Positions 26,006-37,745 of a stretch of DNA of 64,000 bases are shown one piece after another (position 1 is the first letter of the stretch; every line of letters starts with the position of its first letter). Below the pieces are notes generated by a model, which had not been told where the DNA came from, did not search any database, and was given only the letters and a program-made list of their open reading frames with translations. The stretch covers positions 46,402,758-46,466,757 of the forward strand of contig OX485805.1 in NCBI GenBank assembly GCA_950295325.1. The letters are read 5' to 3'. The position numbers and the translations under genes are program-made. The DNA comes from Polytrichum commune (Eukaryota > Streptophyta > Polytrichopsida > Polytrichales > Polytrichaceae).

Positions 26006-26077
26006 CCTATAAATTTCAAATTCAAGCCACATACATCTTTCAAAAAATGAATGTGGCTTGAATTTGAAATTTGTAGG
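26006..26077. repeat. near-perfect short hairpin
   Basis: Arms at 26,006-26,034 and 26,049-26,077 are 29 bases each and complementary at 27 positions, with a 14-base loop. The size and pairing are compatible with a small MITE or a short-hairpin RNA precursor; the sequence alone does not decide between them. Confidence 0.75.
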
Positions 26078-26619
26078 ATTTAATGAAAGGTGGCTCTCCA
26101 ATGGGCCCATAGGTGGCAATTGGATGAAAGTGCACAAGCAGCCACTTGCTTTTACGAGTGCAAATATATGCGCTAGACACCCTCTGATCTTCGTTTATGT
26201 AATTTTGAAGGGTAGCTTCAGCAGGTGATGACCAGGATGCATGACTGTCTTTACAACAGTATTTGCAGGTTGCCTGAAAAATTAGAACAACAGTCAAATG
26301 AGCCTAAGTCTATGTGTCATTTATGTGAACATGGAGTGGGTTTTTGTGTCATTTATGCCATACCCACACTAGAGACAATCGCTACTTCTTGGCAGCAGAA
26401 TGAGTCCCTCTTGATAAAGAAAGGTTCATCTCTTTTCAAAGTTTATTGCGATTAGTGATGATTTTTTCACAAGTTTACTCATAATAACCTTATTGGATTT
26501 AATGTATTGTAATTTCACCCGTTCATTTTACTACATACAAGACATAAACTCCTATCAAGATGGAGACTCTCTCACTATTGTGGGCTAGTCGATGGTCCTA
26601 GTGTGGGCATGCTATTAGG

Positions 26620-27096
26620 GCCATTTTACACACGAGATTGAGAGCCCGTGACCATTACACATCAAGCATCCTCATTGGTGGAGAAAGTGGAGTTGGTCCA
26701 AGTTTGCTTCACACTACGCGTGAGGGACCAACAAAGTATGTGAATGCAAGATGGATGTAAAGTCTACGTGGATTCCTACATGGCATCAAAAGGATCGTGT
26801 TTCATGGTCACTTGGATTATTTTCAAAAACCACCTCTTGGAGGTAGGCCTAACACAAAACTGGGAGACCGTGGCACTTGGAATGCTCGCAACCATTGTTT
26901 TGTTCTATTTTATCATGTGTGAGGACCTGCATGGATAGAAATTCATTGAAATAGCATTTGGTTGAGGGCCCAGTCATGTATGGCTTCACACTACACTTGA
27001 GGATCCGTGACCACACTACGTGATTTTGGAGGTGTGTTGGGATGGCCTTTGGACATTTTTTTTTTTGGGCTCTCACAATTTCATGGTCACAACTCT
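26620..27096 (+). repeat. direct repeat R, copy 1
   Basis: About 477 bases repeated at 31,790-32,256 with high similarity by eye. Shared landmarks are gtggagttggtcca, gcaagatggatgtaaagtct, ggaggtaggcctaacacaaa, tattttatcatgtgtgagga and gggctctcacaatt. A short open frame is present in both copies but differs by substitutions without protein-like constraint. Copy 1 runs straight into a CT microsatellite. Confidence 0.75.
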
Positions 27097-27112
27097 CTCT
27101 CTCTCTCTCTCT
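27092..27112. repeat. (CT)n microsatellite
   Basis: About 10 CT units directly after direct repeat copy 1. Confidence 0.85.
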
Positions 27113-28236
27113 TTCTAGCTCTTGTTTAATGCCTTACCATGCAATTTTCTGAAATTCATAAACTACCTTTATAAATGAGCACGTGGCAAAGGTATTTGCT
27201 AATAGCATAAATGACCAATAAGCCAAAAAATACTAAGACCCAAGCACATGGCAAGAATTTGTACTTACCATGAAGCAAACACTATGGAGGAATGGATGAA
27301 AAATATGACACGAGCTTAGTGACAGACGGGCCCACGTCTCAAACCTAAAGCCAAAATTAGGGTTGAGAGAACTTACCATAGGTAAGAACTCCAATATAAA
27401 CCCTTAACCCTAAAACGGAGCCTCTTTTCTACTATTCACGGTAGTGGAAGGTGCGGCCAACTTAGTGTGAATTAGGGTATTAGTTAAGTGCTAAGCGTGA
27501 AGGAGTAGGAGTCACCACCAAGAAGAGTATTCTACTTGGAGTTACCCCATCATGGCAAAAGAACAGGTTTGAACACTCATATGTGGCTTGACAATGAGTG
27601 TAACTTTCTTGAAATACTTTGATGTTTTTGAAATGGAGTCTAAGTGTGCGACATGGATAACAACTGGGTCCTGCTGTTATTTACCTCGTGTACGTAACTA
27701 ATCCTCATTTTTTGTTGGTTGGTTGCATGGGCACAGGTGAGGCAAGCCCTTCACACGTTCAATGCAGTAATGTTTTGTGATTATGACATTTTATGCATTT
27801 CCATTGGTTGAGGCTAATAGGATTATTTCCTCTTTATAAGTACCTCATACATGTAGTGGACAAGATAGATACATTTTTGCATTAGAACATGAAGGTTGGG
27901 GATTAGACTCCAAAGCATGGGATAAGTGAAACCATACAAATGGGTAATGAAAACCATTTGTTCACAAAGCATGTAAATGAGGCACTCATCATTGCAAGGC
28001 AAGTTAGGATATGGCATAGAATACTTAGGTGATACAATACACCCATCAATATATGACTGCAAAGGACTCTCTTATGCAAAGCATTATGTAATGGTGAAAT
28101 AGGGCAAGGTAAGTGACTTAGAAAGAGTCTTGTAAACATTCCCACCCACCCACCCTTGCATTACAGTGAAGAAGAACTTGAAGGATTTGGCCTCTGAAAA
28201 GAGGAAGTTCAAACTTTGTGAAAGTTTTGAAAAGTC

Positions 28237-28238
<2 letters not shown>
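27113..28238. other. intergenic, no gene seen
   Basis: No coding or RNA feature recognised. Confidence 0.45.

Positions 28239-28271
<33 letters not shown>
28239..28271. repeat. (CT)16 microsatellite
   Basis: An uninterrupted alternating CT run. It gives a meaningless Leu-Ser frame on one strand and Arg-Glu on the other. Confidence 0.95.
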
Positions 28272-28274
<3 letters not shown>

Positions 28275-28856
28275 TTACGGGCTCCATTCTCAAACCTACG
28301 GGCTGCCCGGAAAAAACGGGTACTATAAAAATGAGAGCCGAAATCCCAGAAAGCACCTCTGAATAGACTTACCCCGTACTTCATGTGTGTGCGTCTACTG
28401 GATAGGATGCTTGAGAGCTCTGCATAGATTTACTGCAGTAAGGCAGTAGCGACAGAGTATGTGAGCAAGGATTACTACAGCAGATCAGCACTACTGAGTT
28501 TTTTCAAAAACTTATACACAGTGTGAGCGAATTCTAGAATCTACTGAGAGAAGTTCTTATTAGGGAACTACAATTCACAGTGATCCAAGATCCCATAAGC
28601 AAATTCGAGATGAACAAGAATAGTTCATCACAAGACGAATTCAAGGTGTAGATCAGGAGCAGATTGGTCTACTGTGATTACACTTGATGATAGAATTGCC
28701 TACATGGGATAATCAGTTTTCTCACTTACATTCAATCATTTCTTGATTTGAGTATTGCATGATATATTTTCTATGCAATTATATATGTAGAGTGTTTTGT
28801 ATTGTACCTATTTCCATGGAAGTAGCATTGCCTTGTTGACATCGATAACAAGTAAG

Positions 28857-29150
28857 ATGGTCCGCCTACACATGTTGTACGCTCTACTAATTTATTTCTT
28901 GGTAATATTGGGGAGCATGGGCACAGGTGAGGACCTCTTCTACGAGTGCGGTGCACCATCCGAAGAAATTTGTCCATCCATCACAATTCTTTCTAGAAAT
29001 TGTTCTAGAAATCTCTGTGTGATACCCAGAAAATTGATGATGGGTACTATCTTTCTTGATAATGACACTCCAAATAAACACTCTACAAACTGTTTACCAC
29101 CTGTTTTTGGGTCTGATATAAGACTTTCAGGTGAAATAATCACAGTATAA
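28857..29150 (+). CDS. possible small secreted protein, unrecognised
   Basis: A 97-residue frame starting at 28,857 begins with a basic residue and a strongly hydrophobic stretch (LYALLIYFLVILG, residues about 7-19), followed by SMGTGED, a plausible signal-peptide cleavage region. The remaining part has five Cys residues and two Asn-rich turns. An upstream in-frame ATG at 28,797 would bury the hydrophobic segment, so the later start is preferred. I know of no family match. It could be one exon of a receptor-type gene or a chance frame. No neighbouring exon was found, and the next kilobase is closed by stops in all frames. Confidence 0.25.
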   Translation: MVRLHMLYALLIYFLVILGSMGTGEDLFYECGAPSEEICPSITILSRNCSRNLCVIPRKLMMGTIFLDNDTPNKHSTNCLPPVFGSDIRLSGEIITV

Positions 29151-31225
29151 TCACTCAGTTACTGCGGAGAGTTTCTATTGCAGATTCTTGCTAATAATCT
29201 TCTTTCCAGACAACAGAACTGTTTACTGTAAGAGTTCGGTCACTTGAAGAAGAAGTCAGCGAGTCTTTGCAGAATGACAGAAACTATAAAGAGACAGAGA
29301 TGAAGGAAAAACTGAACGGGTTATGTTGCTCAAGACTAGGTGTACCATGTTCTTACTGAACAATCACGAAATAGTCTTCAGAATTAATTGTTGAAGACAT
29401 TAAATATGTGATAAGTTTGCAAGCGTCTTAAGGGTTACTGGACGTAACAAATTATTACAACAAGAATTGTCTCAGTATCTATATTCTCCTGGTTGAAGTA
29501 CTAACCATGTGAGAGATATTCAGATAGGAGAGATTTGTTGGATTCGGTTAATCTTAACAGTTGCCTTTTCCTTTTTACTCTCTGAAAAAATGTGTAAAGA
29601 AAAGGGTACATTATTTGTACTGATTGTACAAATAATATGAGTATACCCAAGCACTACTGATTGGATCAATCAACCTTGAACAAAACTGGCCAGACAGATT
29701 TGAATATAGAAGACTTTTTCACTAAGCAGACTTGAGGACCACGTGAGGTTTTATTACTCTGTGTGGCTTATTGCATATTAGCTATACACAGTGTGGAAAA
29801 ATATTTGCCTGTGAATTGAAAAGCTCGTGGGAAACTGGTAGCCTGGGGGTAATATCCTAAGGCCTGAAACTGGTCACATACATGGCTCAGTAGAAATGTG
29901 AAATGACTCGTAGATGATGTTCTGAATACTGAACAGGAGTCACTACAAGTGTTTACTTAACAGAGGATATATACACGTTGACATACATAACATTATACTA
30001 AGAGATTATCAAGACCCTGGATAGGGGTGTATGTTGTCATTTACTATACTTAACTTGACTCTACAATAGGTGTGACACTACCTATTGTGACACAAGTCTA
30101 ATCAAGACAAGATTAGTCAGCTCTCGGTTAGCTTCCTCCTAAGGGAGCCGGACTAGTGGGCGGCACATGGATGGGCCCACTCTAAAGGTATTTGTTTGGG
30201 GCTATTTACTTCCAAGGCTTGAATTAAATGTACCTTGTAATTGCTTAATTATTTAAACCAACCTATTTGTTTGCAATTTATTATTACTTATACTTTCCGT
30301 GCCAATGTAATTTATTCTAGTCTAAATTTGTTTTGAGTAATAAAGAGTAATCCATGTCAATACATGCAATTGTATACATACAAAATCCTTGTCTGCACAT
30401 ACTATTACAAACACGGTTCTTGAAGTCATGAACTTCAAAGGGACTTCAAACCAAACATAATTACATCACACTTGCATATCATACACAACCATATTAACAA
30501 CTAAAATATCATACACCATATGAATTACAAAAGTGTAGGTTTTTTTCACCAATTACATACATGTTTGTGTGCTAAAAAAAATACGACACTCACTATATAG
30601 GAGTTTGTGAGGACAAAGAAAATCCCACATGCGTACAAAAAAATAACAACCTCAAAATCTAACAACCTCCTAAAAATTTAGGACCCCCTAGCACCCAATT
30701 GATCATACTAAACATAAACCCTAGGATCCTAAACTTCAACCCCTATATTACTTATACAAAAAAGTAAAGGCTCACATTTTATAACTATATGCTTTACTTA
30801 TGATGGGATTGTCTACTTTTAATGTACCCTACATTATTTGGAAGTCCTTCATAATTTGTATTTCACATGAATTTAACCCTATGTATATTATGTTGCATGT
30901 TGTTGTAGAATGCACTAAGTGACCCACCCGTGGGGTGGCATTCCTTTAGTGTAGGGTTTATGAATTCACTCCATTTCTTTCTGATAATGAAAAATTATAT
31001 AAAGTCATTTAATCAATTAAATTTCCCAATTAAAGCATGCATATCACAATATGTATGTGTTATGAATTTGGCCTCTTTGAGACATTTCAATAAATGTTTG
31101 TTACCTGCAACTTGGTCCACCAAAAGTGTGTTTTAAACTCCAGGTTTCTTGGCCATGGACCCTAATGCAAATCCACCCTAATGAGCCTATTTAAGGTAAG
31201 CATTCCTTTCGTGGTTATTTAAAAA
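29151..31225. other. intergenic, no gene seen
   Basis: A stop-rich region. A short IEDFFTKQT-like reading near 29,710 recalled the end of a Copia polyprotein but is too short to support that. Confidence 0.4.
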
Positions 31226-31229
31226 TAAA

Positions 31230-31560
31230 TCAGACAATTGTGTTTGAATGGTCCTTGGACAAGTGTGAATGTAAGGTGCACACCAAAAAGACAAGTGTTT
31301 AAAAGAGATTGGAATGCGTACTCAAAATATGGTAGCTATTCTAAACTCGACAGTGAACTTTATGACCATTAAATCACACTAAGAGTCTTCACTTTGATAG
31401 TGAATATATAATATATTCATATGAGCTCCAAATATGTTGAGTCAAATGGCTATGGTCATAATTTGGAATTGGGATTCATTTCACACTAATTCTATGTTTC
31501 GCAATATACGAGAATAGGGTGCAAGGCTCAAAGTGACCATCTATTGACACTTCTTACCTT
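31230..31560 (+). repeat. dispersed non-coding repeat family, copy
   Basis: It shares the accaaaaagacaagtgttta, agagattggaatg, tactcaaaatatgg and cttcactttgatagtgaat blocks, and the catatgagctcc block, with the copies at 25,615 and 44,090, in the same order. Confidence 0.65.
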
Positions 31561-31599
31561 AAGATAAACGTGTCTAAATTAGACACATACAATAATATG

Positions 31600-31780
31600 A
31601 GCATCTACATTGGAGGGGTATGTGGTTAGGCATGGATGTAAGAGCTCACACCAAAAAGACATGTATTTGAAATAAATTGGACTACTTGATCAAAATACAC
31701 TAACCACTTTCAATCAACATGATTGAGGGACGTATATGACTGCTTAATGAGCACGGGACTGAGACCGATTCTTCTAAAAG
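31600..31780 (+). repeat. dispersed non-coding repeat family, shorter copy
   Basis: Begins near ctacattggaggggtatgtg and contains accaaaaagacatgtatttg, attggact and tgagcacggga. The tail of the family is missing, because direct repeat copy 2 starts at about 31,790. Confidence 0.55.
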
Positions 31781-31789
31781 TATGGTTAA

Positions 31790-32256
31790 GGGCACTTCAC
31801 ACAAGAGACTAAGAGCATGTTACCAATACACTTCAAGCACTCTCATCGGTGGAAAAGGCAGAGTTGGTCCAAGTTCGCTTCACACTACACTTGAGGGACC
31901 AACGGAGTATGCAAATGCAAGATGGATGTAAAGTCTACATGGATTCCTACATGGCATCGTATGGATCATGTTTCATGGTCACTTGGACTATTTTCAGAAG
32001 CCACCTTTTGGAGGTAGGCCTAACACAAAATCGGAAGACCACGGCACTCCGAACACTCACAACCGTTGATTTATTCTATTTTATCATGTGTGAGGACCCG
32101 CATGAATAGAAATAGTATTTGGTTGAGGGCCCGGTCACATACGACTTCACACTAACACTTGAGGATTTGTGACCACACTACATGATTTTGGAGGTGCCTT
32201 GGGACAACCTTTGGACACTTTCTATTGGGCTCTCACAATTCCATGGTTACAACTCT
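31790..32256 (+). repeat. direct repeat R, copy 2
   Basis: Second copy of the 477-base unit at 26,620, offset by about 5.17 kb. It ends at gggctctcacaattccatgg, shortly before the foldback element at 32,283. Unlike copy 1 it is not followed by a CT microsatellite. Confidence 0.75.
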
Positions 32257-32282
32257 TGGCTCATGTGTGAAGGTGGCCCTAA

Positions 32283-32998
32283 GGGGCGCTTCACACTATG
32301 TCCGAAGATCAAGAGGCCGTCGATTCCCACCAATCAGATTGCAAGAGACCAAGAGTTCGGCCTCTCGACCCTTCACACTAAGGCCAAAGTCCAAAGGCCG
32401 TCACAATTTAAAATGCTTACTTTTGACAAAGGCGACGGACTCACGAAGGAAGTTTGGGTTGGACATGAATGGAAACCCAAACTATGGTTGAGAGGCCGTC
32501 GATTTTTTTCCATTAAAAAATCAATCATTGGCAAGATCTTTGACGCTAGATTGAAGGGGTTGTTTTGGGCAGGGAATAAAATGGGATGCTCCTTCATGTT
32601 TGGCCTTTGGAGGCTTCACACTAAGCCTAGCCAAAGGCTTCACTTACTTTATTTCATTGGCTTATTTCAGCCCATTTCTTTGCACTCTGAACAAAGTTTG
32701 GCTCCACTCATACATGAGCCACACTGGGGCCCAACCAACCCGGCCGGTGCAACCACCCCGAAAGATGAGCCGGCCATCTAGGGCACTAGGGACAAAGTTC
32801 TGATGCTCCCCCACTGCATCCAACCAGCTAGGGGCCTTCGGAGGAGCCTTCGCGACTTCCGCCCCTAGTGCCCTGGACGCCCTGCTCATCCTCTGGGGAG
32901 GCTCGCACCGGCCAGGCTGGCTGGGCCCCGGCTGGACCCCGGTGTGGCTGGGCTTTCAATCTCACAACCTCTCGACTTGGACGGCCATAGTGTGAAGC
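32283..32998. mobile_element. foldback element, possible hAT-type, 716 bases
   Basis: The left end gcgcttcacactatg and the right end catagtgtgaagc are inverted copies. The octamer ggccctaa occurs on both sides (32,275-32,282 and 32,999-33,006) and could be the 8-bp target duplication expected of hAT elements. The ends are not perfectly symmetrical, so the limits are uncertain by a few bases. The inside carries further cttcacacta motifs in both orientations and a strong internal hairpin. A 199-residue frame inside has no protein-like features. Confidence 0.5.
32726..32929. repeat. G+C-rich hairpin, arms of about 68 bases
   Basis: The arms 32,726-32,793 and 32,861-32,929 are reverse complements with about 12-15 mismatches. 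Shared blocks are ggggccca, ggccggtgc, gatgagc and agggcactagggg. The loop is 67 bases. It is nested in the foldback element and is distinctly more G+C-rich than the rest of the region. Confidence 0.8.
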
Positions 32999-33004
32999 GG
33001 CCCT

Positions 33005-33115
33005 AATCCTCCTGAAGCCTTGGTGACCTTCAACCAGTTATTCCTCAAACTCAGCCAGATCACCTATAAATAGCAGCCAGTTCTCACTGCTCATTGGTCA
33101 CCGTTACTGCATCCA
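33005..33115 (+). promoter_or_regulatory. TATA-containing segment related to the 37,746 element
   Basis: The segment contains cctcctgaagcc, gaccttcaaccagttatt, cctataaatagcagccag and cattggtcacc. The order and wording match the arm of the long-TIR element at 37,870-37,960 (ctcctgaagtcttgacc and so on). Only this copy has a good TATA box, at about 33,062. No gene follows, so promoter activity is only a possibility. Confidence 0.35.
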
Positions 33116-33786
33116 CTGTCCGTTGCATCGAGTCCCATGTGTTTGGGATCGGGTGGGTGTCTGCCTGCTTGTTGTGGATGAGGAAGCCTTTGGTTCTTGC
33201 ACCAAGAAAAATCAACCTCAATCTCTCTCTCTCTTTTGCGGATAAGTTATGATATGCCTAAGCTACTACACCACCACAGCTTTCCCAAAAGCAGCCCCCT
33301 ACACATGAAACTACAAGCTACATGTTGAGCATTATGTGCTTCATCAGGTCCCTAAATAAGTTAGAGCCAAGCCGAGCCTCGCTGTGCTGCCTTCGTGCTG
33401 CTAAGTATGTAAGTTCATAATACTGCATGAACTTGGTCCCTACAATTTGTGGTGCAAAGATGGTAACCTTTTTCCGGAGGATCCACTTGGACTGTCACCC
33501 CCCTCCCCCCCCCCCCACCACCGCCACCTCACGTTATTATCAACCCGGGATCGAACCTTTTAGATTGAGTTGCTTGTTGGAATATGCACTTTAAACTCGA
33601 CACAGTGTTCAAGATTGAAGCTCTCATATGAGTTTCATTTCGAAAGGCTCTCAAATCTCAGCTCTTCAGTTGAAGGGTTCGTTCAAATCCAAGACGTCAA
33701 TCCAAGAATATAGAAATAGAATACAAAACTCATATTAAACTTGTGCATGAGTTATATGGTGCATGTTTCTAGTACGATGTGAAGAA
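33116..33786. other. intergenic with poly(C) and a minus-strand B box
   Basis: Holds a C-rich run near 33,498-33,516 and, on the minus strand, ggttcgatccc at 33,547-33,557, which is a perfect Pol III B-box match. No A box or tRNA fold is evident. No coding feature. Confidence 0.4.
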
Positions 33787-34100
33787 TTGATGACAATGTG
33801 ATACATGCGAGCGTGTGGTCTGAATGCTTTGGTGGTTTTAGGTTTCTTAACTTGTGATAACTAAAAATTAAGTGAGAATTAGTGTAGCCATGTGTTACTA
33901 TGGAACAACACAAAGTCAACATTGCAGTAACGACAATAACTACACTGATGGCATTGTGATGCGTGCGAGCGTGTGGTCTGAATGCTTTGGTGGTTTCAGG
34001 TTTCTTAACTTGTGATACATGTGATGACTGAATATTGTATTGAGTAGAGTTGTGCGTAGAGTAGAAGAGGATGACACCATGGGTATAATCCCTAACCATT
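33787..34100. repeat. 157-bp tandem duplication
   Basis: The block gcgagcgtgtggtctgaatg and its continuation to ttcttaacttgtgat occurs at 33,807 and again at 33,964. The flanking gatgacaatgtgat and gatggcattgtgat also match. Two units with few differences, so this is a fairly recent duplication. Confidence 0.75.
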
Positions 34101-35330
34101 AGTTTACGAGAATTAACACAAGCTCAGGTTTGTTTAATGTTTGATTGACCATACACAAAGAGTGGTGTTGGGCTTGTAAAAGCATGCTTTTTAGCATGTC
34201 CTACTAGGATGCATGCGCCAACGTAGCCTTGCGTAAGCCCATTTGGGATTCAAGACAACGGAATTCATGTGCATATCCACAATTTCATCCCTCTTTATAA
34301 TATTTTGTGGATAATTCTAGTGCCATATGATAGTTTATGTCAATGTGGTGTCTTTGCCAATGACACTTCTTACGAAGAAGTGTGCAAGAAATGTCTTCCA
34401 AACTTACTTTTAGTTCATCCAAATGCCAATTATTGAGACAAAGTTTGGTGTATTATGCATCCTAATAATTATGTAATGAAATATTTAGATGGATGATTGA
34501 GATTGGATGAAAAGCCACTTAACGAGTGACAAGTTCTTGCAACATTATAAACCTATATTACCCAGATCTTCTTACAAAGAATGACAAATAATGCTAGGTT
34601 TACATATTTGTTTTAGCAACACTACACGGGCGGTTGACGATTAGTATCAAGCAAAGACAAATAGAATCGGTGACACTAAATACAGGATTTATTGCACTTC
34701 AGTCTTGCTCGCGATCCAAATTAACCTTGGAAATGGATTTCTAGTTTTCAAGTTGACCTAAAAGCACGTGCCCATAGTAAAACTTCCATTCTATTTCTCT
34801 GCACTCAAGTTCAATTGATTGAGGTACACTCTAACTCAATGTCCTCATTTTCCTTTGAAATCTAATATTTCTAGACCTAAAATACTCGAAATTCATTATG
34901 TCCGTCATGCCCAATCCAAAAGTCACAAAACCACAATGGGACTTGGGCAATTTGTCTTATGTTGATGGAAGTTGTCACACATCATTGAGAATCTTGTAAA
35001 TCTACCATTGGGATAGATTTGCAAATTATGTCACTCACACATGATGTGTTGTTTAAGTCTCACATGGTTGTAGTGCACCTCAATGCACCCATTCTCTTTG
35101 AGGGTTTCGTGATTATAGGAAGTAAGTGAAAGATCCGACCTTGACACCAATCTTAATGTAAAGTATGTAGGTTTTATTTGGTTTATTTTTCAATTTCTCC
35201 AACTTCTATTGATCATATTTACACAGCAAATCCATGATGAAGCACCAATTAAGATCGGAGTGAACATCATACCTCTCTTGATTTAGTCATGGTTATTGAA
35301 GTCACAATTGAAAGATTCATGTAGTGTATA
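34101..35330. other. intergenic, no gene seen
   Basis: No coding, RNA or repeat feature recognised. Confidence 0.45.
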
Positions 35331-35663
35331 CACCAGTAGAAAACATTGCGAAAAAGAATGGCAGTCATTTTTCCATTGCGGTTCTTTTGACCACCCTGAT
35401 CTGCAGTTGCTAAACAACTACAGGTTTGTTTTTTGATTTTTCAATTTAAATGTTAGGAATTTGGGAGCTTGTAACATACCGTCAGAAAGGTCTTGAAAAT
35501 ATCTTTCCAACGGTGTGTCACACGCCCCATATTTAAAAAAACTTGCAGTCGTAAAACAAAAAAGAAAAATATGTAGTCGTTTAGCGACTGTTGATCATGG
35601 TGGTCAAAAATACTGCAATGGGAAAACGATTGCAGTTCTTATTCGCATAGTTTTCTACTAGTG
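35331..35663. mobile_element. CACTA-like MITE with 84-base terminal inverted repeats
   Basis: Starts caccagtagaaaac and ends gttttctactagtg. The left arm 35,331-35,414 and right arm 35,580-35,663 are inverted copies over about 84 bases, including gtagaaaac, tttttgaccaccatgat-like and cgctaaa-like blocks. The 333-base element has no coding capacity. The three bases on each side (ata, ttt) do not form the expected target duplication. Confidence 0.75.
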
Positions 35664-37745
35664 TTTGTCATGATTGTGAAAAGAAGTTCACTCCCAATGT
35701 TGTGTTAATTTTTTATGTAATGTATCTAGACAATATTGATACGAACTACTTCAATGATGGAAAAAAAAATTAACAATTATAATAAGTGATTGATATGCTC
35801 ATGTTGCTATAAGAATGAATATAACGGGGGGGGGGGGGGGGGGGAGGGGATTGGTGATTCATTAAAGTGGAGGTGCAAGACATGGTTGACCATATGGAAA
35901 CATGCTCATGTGACAAAAGGGTCAAGGGCATGTGCACTTCCAGCACGGGTAGATCACTCCATTGTCAAGTTGAACACCACGTGCGGCCAAAAAAAATCTT
36001 CTTTTGGTAAGTTGCACCACCAAAATGGGTCAAAATTTTATCAAATTTTTTTCATGAGTAGATATACACAGTACCTATAACATACTTAAAAGTGGTAACT
36101 AAATTTGATGATTTTTTTTTTTCATAAAACATACCATTTCTAACTAGAATGACACAGAATTGAACTAAAAAAATTACTAAAAAAAACAAAGATGACTAAA
36201 AATTTCAAAAAAGTATACAAAAGATACTATCAATGGTTATGTATATGTAGAAAAAATATCATAAATTTTAAATTTTTATATGGCATGTAATATAGGGGTA
36301 GCAAACTTTGTCCACACGTGGTGTCAACTTGACAATGAAGTGACCTCCCCGTGACTTCCAGTCCTCACCAAAAAGGTCATGCTCGACAATGTTGAAGAAT
36401 GTTGTTGTTTGAGTTGGATCAAGGTACGCGGGCCTTGTTTGGTCATTTATATCTATCAGACACTTGTATTTGAAAGAGATTGGACCATGTCCTCAAAATT
36501 TATCAACCAGTCTACACTCAAGGTCAACACATTGGTGGGACTAGGTGATCACTTAAAGAATCAACATGCATGCAACTTCAATAATAATAATTAATCTAAA
36601 AGACACTTGATTTTTAGCCCAACTTTGATGATATGTTGTCAAAAATTTGCTAATGCAACAAAAGTTTTGTTGTGTAGAACTAATCGGTATAAATTGGAGA
36701 ACATGAACAATTGAGCCACTTACCACCCACATGCCTCTTGAGGAATACTTATTAATAATTTGGTTAATTGAGTGTCACATCATGGTGCCAAATTTACATT
36801 AAGTTATAAGTATTTTAATAGCATTTCCACTCATGAAGCCACATACATGCCTCAGCCATCGGGTTTTATAAGACTTCTTAAGGCAATATTGTACGCTCCA
36901 TCCTTCCCCAATGCTCACATATATCCTATATTCTTATTGTCAATTGATTAAGTTATAAAAGGACCTTCAACTCTCGTAATGTATGGAGCCAAAACATTTT
37001 TGAGAAAGGGGCCCTCTTATAACAAGATTGATGCACAACAAGATGCTACACACGTAAAGCTCTGCCCCATTGGATGAACCAATGATTGGTTGAAAGTTGT
37101 TGTGTGGTTGAAAGTATGTTGACATGTCCTTGTCTATAGCCCCCCCCCCCACCACCACACCTTACCTTGAGAGTGGGAATTGGATTAGGTTCTTAGAAAC
37201 TATATTTATTTTCCTACATGAATTTATACTTGTCTGAAGTTCATATAGTTTCATACACAACGATAATCTAGTTTCCACATTCATATGCATACATTCATTC
37301 ACGAACAAACTTGTGAACAAAAAAGAGAGCAAGACAAGAGTTCCGCTTCAGGACAGAGCCAACGAAGTTTTAAAATACTATATGTGACTCTTTGAGGAAG
37401 GATGAAGCGCATCTTCCAAATTTGAAAAGCCGATGGTAGAGGTGTGTTTGTGGCTCCATGAGTGTGGATGCTTTATAACACAAGATAAACGTAGCGGCCA
37501 TTTTGTAGCATTGAGCAAAGTGGAGAGTGACGGTGTCAAGGGAAAAGGCTCTAAAGCTTCAAAAGTAAAGGCTCCGCCCCCATCTGACGTTATCTCTACG
37601 GTTTGTAACGGTTTTTTCTTACCAGCTGTTCCCACCTCCACCTATACCTAGTGACAATCCTAGCTGGCAGGTGATGTGGCGGAGCTAAAACCTGGCTTCA
37701 ATCTCCTACCCTAGCTCGGGTGGGTAGGGCCAGTGCCGGGGGGGG
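35664..37745. other. intergenic with a G19 run and one repeat-family fragment
   Basis: No gene recognised. A 19-base poly(G) run sits at 35,826-35,844. A fragment of the dispersed family (acttgtatttgaaagagatt, about 36,440-36,560) is present. A poly(C) run lies near 37,140-37,150. Confidence 0.5.

Noticed and set aside
29700-29760. Short reading IEDFFTKQT suggesting the end of a Copia polyprotein
   Set aside because: Too short, ends in a stop, and no reverse transcriptase, RNase H or LTR could be found around it.
32182-32781. 199-residue plus-strand frame
   Set aside because: It crosses from a direct repeat into a foldback element. Composition is not protein-like and no motif is seen.
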